Shown here one piece after another: positions 61,630-64,000 of a stretch of 64,000 nucleotides of DNA. The stretch's first letter is position 1; each line of letters opens with the position of its first letter. The stretch is taken from positions 3,015-67,014 of the forward strand of contig CAYSUS010000040.1 of NCBI GenBank assembly GCA_964434165.1. The letters run 5' to 3'. Origin of the DNA: CAYSUS01 sp964434165 (GTDB lineage Bacteria; Planctomycetota; Planctomycetia; Pirellulales; Thermoguttaceae). The translations under genes and the position numbers were made by a program. The notes below the pieces were generated by a model. That model made no database searches, had not been told where the DNA came from, and worked only from the letters and a program-made list of their open reading frames with translations.

Positions 61630-63074
61630 ATGGCAGAGCAATGCGACTTCGGACTGATCGGCCTGGCCGTGATGGGCGAGAACCTCGTCCTGAACATCGA
61701 GAGCCGGGGCTACAGCGCAGCCGTGTTCAACCGTACCGTGAGCAAGGTCGACGACTTCCTCGCCGGCAGGGCCCAGGGCAAGAACATCGTCGGGTGCCAC
61801 TCGTTGGAAGAGCTGGTCGGCAAGCTCGCCCGGCCCCGCAAGGTCATGCTCATGGTCAAGGCGGGCCCGGCCGTCGATGAGTTCATCGACAGGCTGATCC
61901 CGCTCTTGGACGCGGGCGACGTGATCATCGACGGCGGCAACACGCACTTCGCCGACACCGAGCGCCGCACGTCGTACGTCGAGTCGAAGGGCCTGTTGTA
62001 CATCGGCACGGGCGTCTCCGGCGGCGAGGAGGGGGCGCTGAAGGGCCCCAGCATCATGCCGGGCGGGAGCGAGAAGGCCTGGCCGCTGGTCGAGCCGATC
62101 TTCAAGGCCATCGCGGCCAAGGTTGGGCCCAACGCCGACATCCCGTGTTGCGAGTGGATCGGGCCCCGCGGCGCCGGCCACTACGTGAAAATGGTCCACA
62201 ACGGCATCGAGTACGGCGACATGCAACTCATCTGCGAGGCGTACTGGATGCTCAAGCACGCCCTGGGCCTGTCCAACGAGGAACTGTACGACGTCTTCGC
62301 CGAGTGGAACCGCGGCGACCTGGACAGCTACCTGATCGACATCACCCGCGACATCTTCAGCGTCAAGGACAAGCAGACCGGCAGCGACCTGGTGGACATG
62401 ATCCTCGACACGGCCGGGGCCAAGGGCACGGGTAAATGGATGAGCCAGCTCGCGTTGGACCTGGGCGTGCCCAGCACGCTGGTGACCATGGCCGTGTACG
62501 CCCGGGGCCTCTCGGCCATGAAGGAGGCCCGGGGCCGTGCCAGCGACGTGCTCACCGGCCCGGCCGGCAAGTACGAGGGAGACAAGAAGGACTTCGTCGA
62601 GCAGGTCCGGCGTGCTCTTTACGCCTCAAAGATCTGCAGCTACGCCCAGGGCTACGTGCAGATGCAGTACGCGGCCAAGGAGCACGACTGGCCGCTGAAA
62701 TTTGGCGAGATCNNNNNNNNNNGCGCGGCGGCTGCATCATCCGCGCGGTGTTCCTGGAGCGGATCAAGGAGGCCTTCGACGCCGATCCGAACCTGGAGAA
62801 CCTGCTGTTGGCCCCGTATTTCCGCGAGGCGGTGGAAAAGGGGCAGGAAGCCTGGCGCAACGTCGTGGTCACGGCCGCCAATCTGGGCATCCCGGTGCCG
62901 GCCTTCATGACCGCCCTGGCCTACTACGACAGCTACCGCAGCCCGCGTCTGCCCGCCAACCTGCTGCAGGCCCAGCGGGACTACTTCGGCGCCCACACCT
63001 ACGAGCGCGTGGACAAGCCGCGCGGCGAGTTCTTCCACACCGAGTGGCTGCAAGAGCGCAAGCCGCCGCAGTAA
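61630..63074 (+). CDS. gnd: 6-phosphogluconate dehydrogenase, interrupted by an assembly gap
   Basis: From ATG 61630 (MAEQCDFGLIGLAVMGENL, the NADP-binding start). Downstream motifs: IVGCHSLEELVGKLARPRK, IIDGGNTHFADTERR, the catalytic segment RGAGHYVKMVHNGIEYGDMQ with the active-site Lys, and AGAKGTGKWMSQLALDLGVP. Ten N at 62713-62722 break the frame between FGEI and RGGCIIRAVFLERI. In the family these are joined by about four residues (A-x-I/M-W). This needs an 11-base gap, which restores one 481-residue protein ending FHTEWLQERKPPQ. It oxidises and decarboxylates 6-phosphogluconate in the pentose phosphate pathway. The start has only a weak ribosome site. It is followed by an SDR 24 bases on. 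Confidence 0.92.
62713..62722. other. Assembly gap (10 N) inside gnd
   Basis: Family alignment predicts 11 missing bases, and the reading frame also needs a length of 2 modulo 3. This is a placeholder gap, not a mutation. Confidence 0.95.
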
Positions 63075-63098
63075 GAAGCCAACTCAACGGAGCGAACT

Positions 63099-63881
63099 GT
63101 GTCTGAGAAGTACCTGCAGCAGATGTTCGGCCTGGACGGCCGGGTGGCCGTGGTCATCGGCGGGGCCGGTGTGCTCGGCGGCGCCTTGTGCCGCGGCCTG
63201 GTCCAGGCGGGCGCCCACGTGGTCGTGGCCGACTTGACCTCCGAGGCCTGCCGCACCCGCGTCGAAGAGCTGCAATCCCTCGGCGGCATGGCGAGCTACT
63301 CGCTCATCGACGTGACCTCGCGCGAGTCGATCGAGCAGGCCCTGGAGGAATCGAAGAAGACCGCCGGACGCGTGGACATCCTCGTCAACTCGGCGGGCGT
63401 AAACCACGGCAGCCCCTTCCTCGAGCATCCCGAGGAGCAGTGGGACCGCGTCATGGCCATCAACCTCAAGGCCGTGTTCGTGGCGTGTCAGGTCTTCGGC
63501 GCGCACATGGCCGAGGCCGGCGGCGGGGCCATCGTCAACATCGGCAGCGTCACCTCACACCTGCCGCTCTCGCGGGTGTTCGGCTATGCCGCGTCCAAGG
63601 CGGGCGTACTGAACCTGACGAGGAACGTCGCCCAGGACCTCGCCCCCCAAGGCGTCCGCTGCAACTGCATCTGTCCCGGGTTCTTCCCCGCTGAGCAGAA
63701 CCGCAAGCTCCTCGACGAAGAGCGGGTCGAGAGCATCATGCGGGGCACGCCGATGAATCGCTACGGAGAGCCCGACGAGCTGATCGGCGCGCTGTTGCTG
63801 CTCGTGGCCCCGGCGGCCGGAAGCTTCATCACCGGAACGCACGTCAACGTGGACGGCGGGTTCACCGCGGCGTGGTTCTAG
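63099..63881 (+). CDS. Short-chain dehydrogenase/reductase
   Basis: A 260-residue classical SDR from GTG 63099 (CGGAG about 6 bases upstream). The cofactor site VAVVIGGAGVLGGALCRGL is a G-x-x-x-G-x-G-like turn (GGAGVLGG). NSAGVNHG follows, then the catalytic Ser in NIGSVTSHL, and Tyr-x-x-x-Lys in FGYAASKAGVL; the C-terminal GFFPAEQNR loop forms the substrate pocket. The opening YLQQMFGLDGRVAV is close to SDRs annotated as gluconate 5-dehydrogenase or D-mannonate oxidoreductase. Following gnd by 24 bases, it probably handles a sugar acid, but the exact substrate is not shown. Confidence 0.85.
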   Translation: MSEKYLQQMFGLDGRVAVVIGGAGVLGGALCRGLVQAGAHVVVADLTSEACRTRVEELQSLGGMASYSLIDVTSRESIEQALEESKKTAGRVDILVNSAGVNHGSPFLEHPEEQWDRVMAINLKAVFVACQVFGAHMAEAGGGAIVNIGSVTSHLPLSRVFGYAASKAGVLNLTRNVAQDLAPQGVRCNCICPGFFPAEQNRKLLDEERVESIMRGTPMNRYGEPDELIGALLLLVAPAAGSFITGTHVNVDGGFTAAWF

Positions 63882-64000
63882 CGGCCGCGCGTCGGGCGAG
63901 GATGGGAAATCCGGGAATCCCAGATCCGAAATACGCAACTCGAAATCCTAGGCTTTGTCTCAAAACTGGTCTTCCCTGGATTGGGGGAGTACGCGAAGAT

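Overview
This 64 kb window is GC-rich, gene-dense bacterial DNA that reads as Planctomycetota. The evidence is two PEP-CTERM secreted proteins, a prepilin-like DUF1559 protein, a DUF1570 protein with HExxH, Tat-exported oxidoreductase and sialidase-like proteins, a PmoA/DUF6807 protein, a secreted FmdE-domain protein and long non-coding hairpin repeats. Two runs of ten N (10156-10165 and 62713-62722) lie inside genes whose frame is restored if the true gap length is 2 modulo 3. The window is therefore scaffolded sequence, probably from a metagenome or draft genome.

Layout. 1-697: the start of an imuA-like SOS mutagenesis gene on the minus strand, running off the left edge, with a strong promoter overlapped by a LexA-like box. 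917-3018: two PEP-CTERM proteins, each followed by nearly the same terminator. 3289-6174: a large zinc-ribbon, membrane and hydrolase fusion. 6962-14373: a carbohydrate-type locus (PmoA-like, Tat sialidase-like, beta-helix, two Gfo/Idh/MocA oxidoreductases). 14491-20870: DUF1559 protein, surE, lipoproteins and a broken 5'-nucleotidase/EF-hand fusion. 21060-29202: enolase, psd-pssA phospholipid genes, a DUF1570 protein, a transglutaminase-like protein and ftsH. 29442-35283: recQ, a cytidylate-kinase-like gene and a UvrD-type helicase. 35401-39178: PIG-L deacetylase, FmdE-domain protein and RlmM-like methyltransferase. 39502-43042: two secreted proteins, one with twelve D-x-x-G-x-D-x-Y repeats. 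43249-45967: C39-like protein, rluD-type synthase and a TPR-like membrane protein. 46249-53472: a second UvrD helicase followed by an SbcD-like/YhaN-like pair. 54392-57981: a flippase-like, GT2 and PMT-like membrane glycan module. 59185-63881: a sugar cluster (PPi-type phosphofructokinase, HAD hydrolase, 6-phosphogluconate dehydrogenase, SDR).

Genes are often tightly coupled by 4-base stop/start overlaps: 20010-20013, 23655-23658, 38084-38087, 49798-49801 and 56377-56380. The most distinctive non-coding content is a family of 33-nt double palindromes (five copies plus a half copy), three copies of a roughly 118-nt hairpin repeat, and two copies of a long GAAGCCCG-type hairpin. No tRNA, rRNA or CRISPR array was found. 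No complete transposon was found; only a weak IS-end-like sequence sits at the far right edge.
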